This document shows positions 34,198 through 45,539 of a stretch of DNA of 64,000 nucleotides, in pieces. The notes beneath the pieces were generated by a model. It made no database searches and was not told the origin of the DNA. It saw only the letters and a program-made list of their open reading frames with translations. The stretch is from NCBI GenBank assembly GCA_964016875.1, contig OZ024724.1, positions 13,558,501 through 13,622,500 on the forward strand. Direction: 5' to 3'. Within the stretch, counting starts at the first letter, position 1. The number at the start of each line of letters is the position of its first letter. Both the position numbers and the translations under genes were made by a program. The stretch is from Fallopia convolvulus. Its lineage: Eukaryota > Streptophyta > Magnoliopsida > Caryophyllales > Polygonaceae.

Positions 34198-35337
34198 ACA
34201 AGTTCTACCGGATGAGATAGTTGAACAAGTCCAAGCAGTGCCGATCACAGATAACCATATACAAGATAGACTATATTGGGCGCCAAGCAAAAATGGATGG
34301 TTCTCTACCGCTTCGGCTGTGAACCTCATTACCAACATAGAGGGGCAAATTCCAAGCTTAACAACTGGATATGGAAACTTGATATATATCCAAAAGTCAA
34401 AAACTTCTTATGGAAAATCGATAACAGTGGACTCCCCAAAAAAGCACGCCTAAGAGAAAAGCAGGTCGCTATTCCTAGTGGTTGCATCCTGTGTGACTGC
34501 TCCATGGAAGGCACAAACCACATTCTTGCTAAATGCCCATATATGATACATATAGCAAACAAAGTAAACCCAAACACGGCTCAGATTCTTAGAAGTATAG
34601 ATACTAGTAATAAAACACCACGGGTAGTCTTGAATGAAATTAAACAACTATTAGGGAGACAAGAAATCACGGAACTAGCAGTTACTTGGTGGAGCGTTTG
34701 GCATCAATGAAATAAATTAACTTTCCAACAAGAGCAGAATAATGGCATCGCAGATTTAACAAGCTACATTCGAAATCAAATAAAAAACTGGGAAATGGCA
34801 AGACAATGGACGGAAGATGAAGAAATCAATTAGGCAAACCAACCATGCAGAAAGAACAAACGAAGAAAGAGGTCCAAAATATGGAAAAAAACAAGACAAG
34901 ATCAAGTGAAAATCAATGTTGATGCATCTAGGCTTCCCAACAACCAAGCAACGGGAGGAATTGTGATAAGGAATCATCTGGGTCAGGTTCTCGACCTGAA
35001 AACGTGTAACTTTGGCAAAATTTCAGTCCTCAAGGCGGAAGCTCTAGCCTTCAGAGAGGCTATTCGGGAAGTGAGAAACAGAAACCTAAGCAATGTTGAA
35101 ATCGAAGGCGACAACCTTCAGGTCATCAACGCGATCAAAGGAATAACTAAGTGTCCTTGGGAGATTGAATTAATAATCTCCGACATCCTTGTCTCCATTA
35201 CTGGAGCCCTGGATATTAGAATTAATCATATTCCTAGAGAGTGTAATGATGTGGCCGATAAAATTGCTAAATTGGGTCATAGTCTCCCCGTCGAGTCCAT
35301 AATGACTCATCCAGAACTTCATGTTCTCATCCGATAG
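34198..35337 (+). pseudogene. LINE ORF2 C-terminal part: zf-RVT and RNase H
   Basis: Resumes after the nested poly(A) with VLPDEIVEQVQ, then DRLYWAPSKNGWFSTASA (start of zf-RVT). A frameshift near 34350-34362 leads to KNFLWKIDNSGLPKKARL and the CILC...H...C zinc-binding residues. In-frame stops are TGA 34708-34710 and TAG 34831-34833. The RNase H domain follows (NVDASRLPNNQATGGIVIR, ...KAEALAFREAI, EGDNLQVINAI, CNDVADKIAKLG) and ends at TAG 35335-35337, then a short 3'UTR and poly(A). An RNase H at the ORF2 end is typical of a plant L1 subset. Confidence 0.88.
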
Positions 35338-35404
35338 GATGCTCTAGGACGCCCCCCCATAAGGGGTGCCTCCTAATTCTCACCTAATCAAAAAAAAAAA
35401 AAAA

Positions 35405-35419
35405 TAGTTGCTGCTCAAT
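35405..35419. repeat. Right target-site duplication of LINE (15 bp)
   Basis: Exact copy of 26068-26082, immediately after the poly(A) run. Confidence 0.95.
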
Positions 35420-35525
35420 TAATAGATATAGGAGATATGGATTTGTTTAAAAGGTTGAAAGCCCACGGTTCTGGACCTGAAAGAAATTTTAGCTGTGCTT
35501 TGAGATCCACTGCAAATTTATGGAT

Positions 35526-35550
35526 TGGGCTACTTGGGCCCATTTATAAG
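35526..35550 (+). promoter_or_regulatory. Putative core promoter of SR45a
   Basis: Two TGGGCY (site II-type) motifs at 35526-35531 and 35535-35540 precede a TATA-like TTTATAAG at 35543-35550. Such motifs are common in promoters of plant housekeeping and RNA-processing genes. Transcription would begin around 35575, consistent with the 5'UTR and splice donor at 35708. Confidence 0.45.
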
Positions 35551-35707
35551 CTATCCAGCGTTAGCCTGGCACACACAAACGACATATCCAAATGAAAGGC
35601 CGTTTGTCTCTCCATAAAGGTGAGAAAAAAGCGAAAAAGACGGATTGCGAGTGAGTTCGTTTTCAGACTGGGTCTCGCCTCGTCAGAAGTCATAACCTCC
35701 AAAAGAG

Positions 35708-35925
35708 GTAAAGTCGATCTCAATCTGTTCTTCTCTTCTTCTTTGTTTCATCAAATTATAGATGAACAGTTTAATTTCAAGCTTTGAACTATTATCCTAT
35801 TCCTACCAATGCTTTTGTTTGTAGCCTGATGTTTAACAACAAATAGGTAGTACGAATTATCGATCTAACTTTCCTCTTTTGTGGGAAATTGGGCGACAAA
35901 TATTAATACTTCCTCGCCATTTCAG
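35708..35925 (+). other. 5'UTR intron of SR45a
   Basis: Donor GGTAAAG follows AAAAGAG at 35707; acceptor TTTCAG ends at 35925, 16 bases before the ATG. Leader introns are frequent in plant SR protein genes and often enhance or tune expression. Inferred from splice-site sequence only. Confidence 0.6.
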
Positions 35926-35941
35926 CCTTGTTGATTTTCCG

Positions 35942-38900
35942 ATGACAGAATCGAAAGACCAAAGGTTAGTTCCTTCTGTAAATTGGTCAATTTTCATGGT
36001 GAATCCAATTTTAAGAGTGTCTTTTTCGTGCCCGATCATTTCGTATTTTGTTTCAGGTCACCTTCAGACGATGGCCCTGGGTCGCCAAGAAGCCACCGAT
36101 GGAGGTCGAGGTCAAGGTCGAAGTCCAAGTCACCTCAGGCGTGGTCGAAATCTAAGTCACCGCCGGCAAAGGCCATGTCCAAGTCACCGCCGGCACGGTC
36201 GAAGTCCAAGTCACCTCCTGCGAGGTCGAGGTCAAGGTCCCCGTCAAAGTCTAGGCGTAGCCGTTCAAGGTACTTTATTGGCATTAGATTGGGTTGAATG
36301 GAACTTTTAGGGTTCTGCATTGGCCTCCGAATCATTAATATTTTGGCAATTGTGATATACATGTCCTGTACTCCTGTAGTCTGTGTAGTGTGTATGGTCA
36401 GTGTAATTTTCTGTTTGATGCTATCATTAATGTTTTGCTTTATGGTTTGTCTCATTTGTTTGTAAAGGAGTCCAGAGGCATCTAATCCAGGGAACAATTT
36501 GTATGTTACTGGCTTATCAACAAGAGTAACTTCGGCTGATCTCAAGAAGTATTTTGAGAAAGAAGGAAAGGTGATGCCCTGTTGTAGTTTTTTTAAAATT
36601 TATTTGTTTCTGATAGACACAATTAATAATCTTGTAACATGGAAAAAATATTGTGTCAACTATACCAGGCTGGTTGGTAGAGTACTACTGCCCCTATTTT
36701 CTTTTTTACATCCATCATAAGACTGATAGTTGAAAATCGATGTGTATTCATGTTTTGTTTCTTACATTGCTTCTGTAGATGATTACAATTCCAGTGTTGC
36801 TGTCATAGTACCTTGAGTGATATCTAATATTCTATGCACCTCTTTAGATGAATGCTAGTCATGGCAGTGTAAATAAAATATGTCAATGGCCCTTGGTTTT
36901 CATTTAATATCTTTGCTTGGGCTACATTATTGTATAATCTATCACTAAATACCTTTTTTCAATCTTGTTGGTAATGTAACAGTGTGCCTGGATAGTTTGG
37001 TCCAACTCCCAATATATGTAGAAATTACTTGGAGTTGGTTAAGTGTGTAGTCCTAATCAGACTGGGTGTTTTGCCTGACCTAGAGTCTAATTTTTTTTTT
37101 TATTTCTTTGCAAGCAATACCTATATTGTTTGTTTTATCCCTTTAGTCCCTTGCAATCAGTAGTAGGTGAACTTATATGCTAGCATCAATGAATATTTCA
37201 TCTGCTGCTGTTATATCTGGAATCCGATTGGCTTGACAATGATTAGGTACTCTTCTTTTAGGTTACTGAGTGCAATTTGGTCACTGATCCTCGTAGCAAG
37301 GAATCCCGTGGTTTTGCATTTATTACCATGGAATCTACTGACGATGCTGAGCGCTGTATCAAATATCTTAATCGCACTGTGCTTGAAGGTCGCTTGATCA
37401 CAGTGGAAAAGGTATTGATTGCTTATCAAATGTCTTGGATATGGAAAAGTTGAAGTTTGAACTATCACGATCCTTGGAACGGTTGCCTAATAAGTTTTGG
37501 CAGCAGGTCATGTGTTTCTTCATCGATTGCACAATTATGCTCTAAAGAGTCAAGTCAACTTGAGTTCTTCATCGACATTAGTCATCATGGATTCAATTTC
37601 AACTAACTGACATGGATGTTTATTTCCTTCTTTTAATATCGAAAGCCCTAAGATGGTAATTAACTGGTATATCAAAAGCCTTAATACTCTTTTGTGGTCT
37701 TTTCTCTTTCTTGTTGTTTTGTTAATGCTTCAGTATGTGGAAAGAACTTTTATCAGCCGTACTTTTGATTTTGGTACTTGAACCGAGCTTAAGTATTCTT
37801 TTTTTGAACCATGTTTGAATATTTGGGACTGGAAATGTGGATTTCACTTCTGCCAAATATACTACATGTTTGTTTTGTTTCTTTTTAATGTTTCATTAGA
37901 GTTGCAAAAAAGTTGAGTAGAAATAAATTAAGACTTTTGAAATATAGAACCTTTTTTTTCTTCTTTCAAATTGATTTCTTTGAGGTGGGCAAATTTTTAT
38001 GTTGTATTTGTTAAAGCATACTTTGTTAAAATGTGCCAGGCAAAAAGAAGTCGGGGAAGGACTCCAACTCCAGGAAGATATCAGGGCCTGAAAGAGAAAA
38101 GTGGTGGTATGTACCTAAAATTCAATTCAGAATCTTGCATGAGAATGGATACTATCTTTGCTATACCAGTCAAGGTTTCATATTTGTCTATGGTCCAGGC
38201 CTAAAGTCATGTGCAAAATCTGGGAGGATATAGAAATAGTAACAGGAAATAAACTGGTTTTTATCTGATTTATGACTTGATTGAAATTATAGTGAAAAAC
38301 CTATAAGGTGATCTGATCAAGTTGACATGATGCATCATTGCATCATACCATTATTGTTGTAACTTGTTAAGATTCTTGCTTCCTTCTCAGCATTTATTTT
38401 GTGCTTAATTCTTTCTCTTGCCAAGCAACATGAGCTTATTTGCACAAGAGAAGTGGCTTTTAGTAAATGTCAGGTCAGCTGTACTGCTATTTTGGTTATA
38501 TAGTCAAAGGGGATTTTTATGAATTGGTTAGAATTGGAATCCAGTAGAAATTATAGTGTTTGAAATTCTTTGTGAGATGAAGTTTTCTGGCAAGTGGCTC
38601 GTAAAACTTGGTTATTTAGGAATGTAATAACTTTAGCTGCAAGTTCCCTTGAGCTAAACATGTTTTAGGCCAACCTGTTTGAGAACTGACTTGAAAGTGA
38701 ACCTGTGCTTCATTTTGTTTACGGTCAGATATGTAGCTTAGTTGTGGTTTTTCACCTCTTTTCCGGTTTGAATATCATCCAGGAAGAGGACGTAGGCGTT
38801 CTCGCAGCCATTCACCCCACCGTCATTATGATAGAGATCCACCTCACCGAAGAGAGAGGCGATCCGGAAGATCAAGATCAAGATCCCCTTACAGGAGGAG

Positions 38901-38943
38901 GTCAGATAATTCTGAATTCTACAGAAGGCGTAGTAGGGATTGA
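35942..38943 (+). CDS. SR45a: SR45a / transformer-2-like serine/arginine-rich splicing factor
   Basis: Six coding exons: 35942-35964, 36057-36269, 36468-36570, 37262-37411, 38040-38106, 38783-38943, all with GT-AG introns; total 717 nt, 238 residues. Exons 1-2 encode an N-terminal RS region with imperfect KSKSPPAR repeats. Exons 3-4 encode one RRM with RNP2 LYVTGL and RNP1 RGFAFITM. Exon 5 gives the RGRTPTPGRYQGLK linker typical of plant Tra2-like SR45a. Exon 6 is a C-terminal RS region ending YRRRSRD. The RS-RRM-RS order matches Tra2 proteins, nuclear regulators of splice-site choice. The frame is intact across all junctions. In Arabidopsis the homologue is alternatively spliced under stress; the long introns here would allow this. 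Confidence 0.9.
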
Positions 38944-39483
38944 CTCATTATCCAAGAATGATGCGCTTGTTCATGACATGACCTAAATCCCCTCTCTTTC
39001 TCTCTTCTTTGTTTGTGACTGCTAATGCAAAATATCCGGCTCTAGTTGTTTTTAACAATCCCTCTTCCCTTGGAACCTCAAGGAAGTAGAGGTACAGTCT
39101 ATGTTTGGTGTTTGTCACACTCTCTACCGTCAAGCATCATCATATTTGAATGACAAGACCTCTTATTTGATGTCCAGTTATTCGTGATCTGTTGTATGGA
39201 TCCCCTCTTCATTTGCAATATAGATATAATTCTTGCAGGACATAGCAATTACTTGAACGAAGGAAGAAGTCGAATGGCTTTGTTTTCGTAATTAAAAAGA
39301 CTTCTTGGTAGAAGTAGGTTGAAGATGAGATGTTTTAGCAGGAATTGCCATTACCAACAGCAACCAATCTTCCAATTGAGAACTTTGCTTCATATTAGCT
39401 AGAAATGGACAAATGGGTGTGGTGGAAATTTGATTTCAGAAGCGTCCAAGAAAGAGGGGGTAGCTTCCTAGATGGTCCCTCCA
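38944..39483 (+). other. 3'UTR and downstream region of SR45a
   Basis: AT-rich sequence with no frame worth calling; presumably the 3'UTR and polyadenylation region. It runs to the target duplication of the next LINE at 39484. Confidence 0.5.
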
Positions 39484-39499
39484 AAAGTACTTGTATCTT
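39484..39499. repeat. Left target-site duplication of minus-strand LINE (16 bp)
   Basis: AAAGTACTTGTATCTT, identical to 42146-42161. The last two Ts merge with the poly(T) run. Confidence 0.95.
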
Positions 39500-42145
39500 T
39501 TTTTTTTTCGATAACACTATGCAAACATTAGGTCACTGGTACATTACTGAGCTCACCTGAATCATCACTGCGGATGATCTTTAGGAATTCCAAAACAATG
39601 GGACGCTGACTAACATTTAAACTTAAGCGTGCCGAAAAATTAGAATTACATTCCAAGGACTCTTGTGCTGCAAGAATCAATTGTTGGAGAAGAGGCATAT
39701 TGCAGAATCTTCTCGCGATGAAATCCGCTGCATTATTACATTCCCTGTAACAATGGAAAACACGAACATGTGGAATAGACGAAATTAGAGAATTAATATC
39801 CTGGATCAAGGAATGGATTTCCCAAGGAACCTTCCAAGTTTCTTTAATAGCATTTATAAGTGACAGATTATCCCCTTCAATTACAACATGCGAATACTTA
39901 GCAGAAACTACAAACTGAAGACCAAACAACAACGAAGACGCTTCAGCTTGTAGCACACTCATAGAAGGCATAGCCTTTCTATCGAACCCAAGAATCTTAC
40001 TATTACAGTCTCTTAAAATGAAACTGGCAAAAGTAGAAGAGTTTTGTTTCTTAGAAGCATCAAAATTTAACTTCATCCAGTTAGGCGGAGGATTAGTCCA
40101 GATCCTATGGTTAATTCTTTTCCTAACAGGCCTATATTTTTTAGTAGTAGGATTTGCAGAAACCCATTGAATGTATTGGGAAAAGGCCAAATCATCTGGC
40201 ATAAGGTGGGAGGCAAGTCGAGATGAGTTAAAAATAACAGCATTTCTATGACACCAAATGTACCACCATAAGAAGCATAAGTGTAGAAAGCTCTTATTAT
40301 TATCCTAGAATAATCAATGTTTTGGAGAAAAGATCCCGAAGAGGGATCCGGAAAGGATAAGTTTAATTTTTTTCCTAGACCAAAGATCATTTTTTTTGCA
40401 AAAGGACAATCAAAGAATAAATGCTTAGCAGTTTTATCTTCAAGTTGGCACAACGAACAACAACTCGGAACCCGATTAAAAAATCTATTCAATCGTTCCG
40501 TTGTAGAGAGACAATCTAAGCAAGCTTTCCATAGAAATGTTTTTATTTTAGGTGGAATATTCAAATTCCAAATCCAGCATAGATCAAAATGAGACTGAGA
40601 AGGCGTTTTAGTAAGGGTTGAGGCCGATTGCACTGAGAAGCAGCCATCAACCGCCGGAAGCCAAGCTAAATGTTCACTCACAGTACAATTTGGAATCCTG
40701 ATATGAAGAATAAGATTAACAATATGCCGTGGGATAAGACGACTCAAAGCAGCTTCATCCCAAGAGCATTCAGGCAAAATAAAGGAAGAGACACGCAAAA
40801 AGGGGTTTCCATTATCATAAAAGCTTGTTAAATCAAAGTTTTCAATCCAGATGTCAGATCAGAAATTTACATTTTGTCCATTACCAATAATCCAGAGAAT
40901 ACCTGAAGCAAACGGCTGGCGGATGCTAAGTAATCGCCCAAATTGCCACGAGATAGCCATTGATTTTTTTCTCTGAAACTGTAGGACAGTCCCAGAGCCC
41001 AAGTATTTATCTTTAATGATTCTAACCCACACATTCACAGGTTGGGTCATTATTTTCCATAGTAATTTCATTTGCAGCGCCGTATTATTTGATTGCACAG
41101 TGCACAACCCAAGACCACCCTAATTTTTAGGAGAGCAAATAGAATCCGAACTGATGAGCAGATGATAATTAGGCGCGAATTTATTCCAGAAAAAGTTTTT
41201 ATTTATTTTGTCAATTTCTTCCCACACTCCCTTAGGAAGCAGAAACGATTGCATCAAATAATTTACTTGACCCATAAGGTTGGACTGAATAAGAACCGCC
41301 CTCCCAGCTTGAGAAATTGAATTTGCCTTCCACTGCGAGAGTTGTTTTTTCAGATTAGTAGTAGTCTCTTGAAAAACACTGTTCTGGATCCTCCCTTTTA
41401 AAATCGGAATCCCCAAGTACTTTCCCAAGGACGTCGTCAGTTGAATGTTTAGTACACTTGCAAGGGTTATAGCAAAAGGGCGAGAGATATTTGCAGAGAT
41501 TTGAAAAGTACTTTTATGGAAATTAATAGACAACCCCGAAATTTTTGTAAATTGTTCTAATTTATGTTTAATGTAGACCATATTCGACATGGAAGCCTCT
41601 GCGAAGACCAGGGTGTCATCCGCAAAAAAAAGAAAAGGTAGACAAACCCCATTTTTTACTAATTGAATGCCAACCCGACGGTTAGTTTTTAGCGACTCTT
41701 CTTGTAAAGATCTGGCTAGGAATTCCATTGCTATAACAAAAATAAAGGGGGCTATAGGGTCACCCTGGGGGATACCACAAGTAGGTTTGAATTCAGAACC
41801 AGGCTCATTATTAACTAGAACCGACATCGAAGATGTAGAGATACAAGTTATAACTAGGTCAACCCAGTTAGCATGGAACCCAAATTTTAAAATAATAAGT
41901 TTGATGAAGTTTCAATCAAGTTTGTCATAAGCCTTTTCCATATCTAATTTTAACTCCATCCAACCAAATTTTCCTTTTTTTTCTTATTAAAGGAGTGGAA
42001 AACCTCATGAGCTATTAAAATATTATCCTGAATTAAACGCCCTTTTATGAACGCACCTTGAAGAGGGTGAATAATGCTCGGAAGAACTTCTGCAAGGCGC
42101 ATAGAAAGAATTTTCGTAATAGCTTTGTAAATCGTATTGCACAGG
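39500..42145 (-). mobile_element. 5'-truncated L1-like LINE (minus strand)
   Basis: A poly(T) run (39498-39508) is the 3' tail; the element ends at 42145 within the RT domain. A perfect 16-bp target duplication flanks it. The sequence encodes the C-terminal two-thirds of ORF2 only. The target is unique DNA downstream of SR45a. Confidence 0.95.
39528..42145 (-). pseudogene. LINE ORF2 fragment: RT, zf-RVT, RNase H
   Basis: Read on the minus strand from 42145: RT motif B region and AHEV-type segment, then GIPQGDPIAPFIFVIAMEF and the catalytic FADDTLVFAEAS (in 41120-41827), thumb region (40859-41107), zf-RVT with KTFLWKACLDCL and CSLCQ...H (40073-40798) and RNase H with NFDASKKQNSSTF, VLQAEASSLLFGL, EGDNLSLINAI and ECNNAADFIA (39528-40202). 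The pieces lie in different frames or are separated by stops, so at least three breaks exist. Endonuclease and ORF1 are absent. Confidence 0.88.
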
Positions 42146-42161
42146 AAAGTACTTGTATCTT
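42146..42161. repeat. Right target-site duplication of minus-strand LINE (16 bp)
   Basis: Exact copy of 39484-39499. Confidence 0.95.
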
Positions 42162-42264
42162 GTAATTGGGTGGTTGCGTATCAAGATCACAAGATGATAT
42201 TTTACTTGTTTAAGGAGTGGAAATTTTATGAGTTGAAAACGCAAAAGATCATGACTTGCTGATA

Positions 42265-42342
42265 AAGTTGATGATGGGTGAAATTGGGGCAAAATACATA
42301 AATAAGTTGATGATGGGTGAAATTGGGGCGAAATACATAAAT
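42265..42342. repeat. Tandem duplication, 39-bp unit x2
   Basis: AAGTTGATGATGGGTGAAAT begins at 42265 and again at 42304. The unit spans the junction of flank and inverted-repeat end of the next element, so the outermost repeat end is duplicated; the two copies differ by one base (GGGGCA versus GGGGCG). Confidence 0.9.
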
Positions 42343-43713
42343 AGGTCTCTGAACATTGATGATTTTTGCAACTATATCCCTATACTTTGGGTGTTTCAAA
42401 TAGGTCGTTATACTATACATATTTTTGCGATTTAAACACTTCCGGCAGACATGGCATTGCACGTGAACAACACTTTCCACCTTAGCGAGTTAAATTATTT
42501 GAATTCCATGACATGCAGATTTTTTTATAAACTTTTACTTTTTTTCTCATTTAATTTTTAATAATGTAAAAACTTAATTTTTCTTCTTCTTTTATCTATA
42601 TTTTCCATTTCTTTTCTTTTAACTTTTTTTCTTCAATATTTTTTTATTTGCTTTTTTTTCCTCAATCCAAATCACCCAGATCTGGATCTTGGGAGAAACC
42701 ACTGGGAGAGAGTCGGAACAACGGAATGAAGAAGAGAATCGTGACAATGAGATCTCCAACACCGGAAATTCAGATCTCCAACTCCACTTTTTTTTGGATT
42801 TTCTCCCTCAACCGGAGACGGATAAGACCAGGATCGCCCTCCCAAAGCTCAGGCTCGATCTCAAACTAGCAGCAATAAGCCAGCCCCGCCAAGTGTTCGC
42901 CGAATCAATAGCTTCTTGAATCTTCTTCCATAAATCAGAAGTCGCTGATATTGACAAGGAGAATCAAGGATCTGAGTGAGCAGCGGGAGAAGGATCCGAG
43001 TGAGTACAGAGACAAGACGGAACGACCGACTCGGGAGTTCAGACCGCCGAAATATCTTTGTTACAGGGCAATATTAGTCTATTTGCTTTTCAGTTGTAAA
43101 CCCGGTTGGGTCTTACATTTTATAATTTCCGGTTCATTATCTAGGCCTTATAAGCCTCGTTGTAATTGTCTTGCAATCTATCGAAATGAATCAAACACTT
43201 TCTCCAATCCTCAAACTCTGAATCTATCTCCCCTATCAATCTCTGTCATTCACTCTTCGGTGGAAATTCTCAAATCCTTTCTACCCTCGGTGATTCATCG
43301 ATTGATTCTCGAGCTCATCGCTCCTAATCGATCGCTTATCCCGGTTACACCACATCAATCTTCTCTGAATCTCTGCCGCCGGAAAGAAAGTAGGAATGGA
43401 AGGAGGGGATGAGATTTGGTTTTTAGGGTTCTTCTAAATAAAAAGAAAATCAAGTTGATGTTTAATATATAAAAAATTGTGTATCTTTATTTTATTAAAG
43501 TTTTATAAAATTATCCAAGTGGCATACAACTACAAGTAAGGATTATGTGGCATAAAATAAGCTTATGTGGCAAAAAAATTTTATACAGTCAGCGCGTGTG
43601 TGTTTAAATGACAAAAATATGTATAGTATAATGACCTATTTGAAACCCCAAAAGTACAGGGATATGGTTGCAAAAATCGTCGAAGTTTAGGGACCTATTT
43701 ATGTATTTCGCCG
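42328..43713. mobile_element. Non-autonomous DNA element with ~110-bp inverted repeats (MULE-like candidate)
   Basis: The left end GGCGAAATACATAAATAGGT (from about 42328) and the reverse complement of the right end (to about 43713) match over about 110 bp with scattered differences, including GATTTTTGCAAC, TTTCAAATAGGTC and TTATACTATACATATTTTTG. Long inverted repeats and lack of transposase suggest a Mutator-like non-autonomous element; no exact 9-bp target duplication is visible, so the class is not certain. Confidence 0.7.
42660..43410 (+). other. Cargo of the inverted-repeat element
   Basis: GC-richer than the arms. It contains a 76-codon frame at 42689-42919 ending in PKLRLDLKLAAISQPRQVF, unrecognised, and an LTR-like segment around 43090-43260 (TTATAAGCCTCG...). 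This looks like acquired fragments of genes or other elements rather than a working gene. Confidence 0.35.
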
Positions 43714-43990
43714 AGATTAATGTATACCTAAAAAGGGTTCGTATCTAAGATGCATGGGATCATTAGGTGTGACAAAGATTGAGTGTGTGTACAATAAAGC
43801 GACCTCCTTTATGGTCCACCATAAATCTTTGGTTATGTGGTGGAATTTACATTTTTGTTTTTGTTTTTTACAGTGGAGATAAACTGTATCGTAGTAGGGG
43901 TTTGTCAATTGTCATGTGACTTTTGGATTTACCTTTGGGTTGATTTGTGCCTAATTTTGCATGGAAATCTGTTAGAAATAAAGGTTAACA
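43714..43990. other. Short intergenic stretch
   Basis: Nothing identifiable. Confidence 0.4.
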
Positions 43991-44560
43991 TTTAAAATGG
44001 CATAAGACGTCTTTCAAGGCCTAAAATGCGCGCTTGTGGATAGCCTTCCACTCAACTATCACGCCCTTTTGAGTAAGGGCATGCAATGGCATGACGATGG
44101 TGTTAAAGTCACTCATAAAGCATCGGTAGAAGCAGTCTAAGGAAGCTGCAAACCGGGGTGGCCGTAGTAGGGGTAGGCCACTCCTAAATAGCTCGGACCT
44201 TGCTAGAGTCGACACTCAAGCCTTCCTTGGACACCACATAACCAAGGAAGATCATGGATGGTGGGAAAAATGAACATTTGTCAAGATTGCCATAAAGATG
44301 CTCATGACGCTGAACAACTAAGACAAGCGAAGGTGTTCGACATGGTCATCAAGAGATCAGTAATGGACAGGAATGTCAATGAAATAAACGAAACAAAAAT
44401 TTCCACATGGCTGACACACCGGGCTGCGCCACGAAAATGGAGAGTTGCTGCTTCAACGTGCTCCTCGGAAGGCACATGACAATACAATGTGTACTAGGTG
44501 GCCTGAATCCACTCTAAAAACATAGATGGATCATAATCACCCATAAAATGCTCTAGCTTT
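43990..44560 (-). pseudogene. Ty3/gypsy reverse transcriptase fragment (minus strand)
   Basis: On the minus strand, GNLDKCSFFPPSMIFLGYVV (about 44228-44287) and, further on, FYRCFMSDFNTIVMPLHAL and KGVIVEW (in 44021-44215) are the end of a gypsy RT and the connection to RNase H. Frames are interrupted and nothing else of the element is nearby, so it is an isolated, decayed fragment. No LTR can be assigned to it with confidence. Confidence 0.7.
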
Positions 44561-44860
44561 ACCTTGGCCTAGTGACGTTGATACCTAGGCGCATCTCATC
44601 TGCCACGGTCTTCACGACAGTCATAGGTGCACGTGCATGCTCATGTCATATATTTTATTTGTTCTGTTCTCATTTCGTGTTCGGTTTGGTTTGGATTGGT
44701 TCGAGCAAAACTGAACTTTTTTATTTATAAAAAAGGTAGAAATTATTAGGCCCATGTATCATTTATGTATATTAAGCCCATTTCCTTCTTCCCATTTATA
44801 TCCCTTATCATGCCCATTTCCTACTTCCCTTTTATATTCCGAATAAGGACCGATATCTCT
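44561..44860. other. AT-rich intergenic stretch
   Basis: Contains two similar segments with TTATATCCCTTATCATGCCCA and CATTTCCTACTTCCC words; otherwise nothing recognised. Confidence 0.35.
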
Positions 44861-45088
44861 TGATAGGTCACATATAAGTAGTGTTTATGCTGCATATTTA
44901 CGCTTTTCTTGCATGCTTTTTAGTAAGTTTTAGTTAGTCTCTTTAGTTCTAAGTTTCTCTAGGAGATTCGGGTTTTGCGCTTGTTTTGTGCCGTATTATA
45001 GATTTTCATGTGAACAAGAGTGAACGGGATGTGAACTAAGACAAGGAGGCGAGTTTAGAGGTTGGACGTGGGTAGAGCATGTAGAGAT
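44861..45088 (+). repeat. LTR-like fragment
   Basis: Starts TGATAGGTCACATATAAGTAG and shares its layout and several words (TTTTAG, GCGCTTGTTT) with the LTR beginning at 2729, implying a related gypsy family. It is interrupted by the hAT element at 45089; sequence beyond 55765 may be its continuation. Confidence 0.4.
45081..45088. repeat. Left 8-bp target duplication of hAT element
   Basis: GTAGAGAT, repeated at 55758-55765. Confidence 0.88.
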
Positions 45089-45539
45089 CAGTGTTATTAA
45101 AATCGAGATCCGGATCTTAAAATTGTAAGATTCTACGATCCTATGTGGGATTCTGATCTGGATCGTACATTAAAATCGAAATTTGTTAGAATTGGTTTAT
45201 AATCATGTAGGATCATGATAAAATCGTATAGGATCGTATAGGATCTCATGAGATCATGTATAAAATCGTAAGCGATGTAGTTTCACCTCCCAATTTCCCT
45301 CTTATTGACTCCCAATTGTTGAATTTATAACATTTTTTTCTAATAAAGATCCATAATCTTTCATTGACTCTTTGTGTGAATATATATATTTTTTAAATGT
45401 GCTTCTTGTGCATACATAAGTTTGGAATATCAATTTTCGGCATTATCATCATTAAATTTTAATAAAATTATATATTTTTTGGTTTTAGTACCTATATTTT
45501 TTTGTATCATATCTATATTATATTAGTTTTAGTGATATT

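Larger units (their letters stand above)
26083..35404 (+). mobile_element. Full-length L1-like LINE with nested retrocopy
   Basis: Bounded by a perfect 15-bp target-site duplication and ending in a 16-base poly(A) run (35389-35404). It holds ORF1 (DUF4283 plus a degenerate zinc knuckle), ORF2 (endonuclease, reverse transcriptase, zf-RVT, RNase H) and a 2-kb nested insertion at about 32173-34196. Without the insertion it is about 7.3 kb, in line with plant L1 elements. ORF2 is broken by indels, the insertion and two stops, so it cannot act autonomously. Confidence 0.95.

Noticed and set aside
32165..34210. CTTGTC/GACAAG as inverted repeats of a DNA transposon
   Set aside because: Six-base match at the junctions only; the poly(A) tail and ORF1 content indicate retrotransposition.
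35879..36310. 143-codon plus-strand frame overlapping SR45a exon 2
   Set aside because: It reads through the intron in another frame; the spliced SR45a frame explains the region.
36135..36545. 136-codon minus-strand frame with DLDLAGGDLDF repeats
   Set aside because: Antisense of the SR45a RS-repeat exon and running into its intron.
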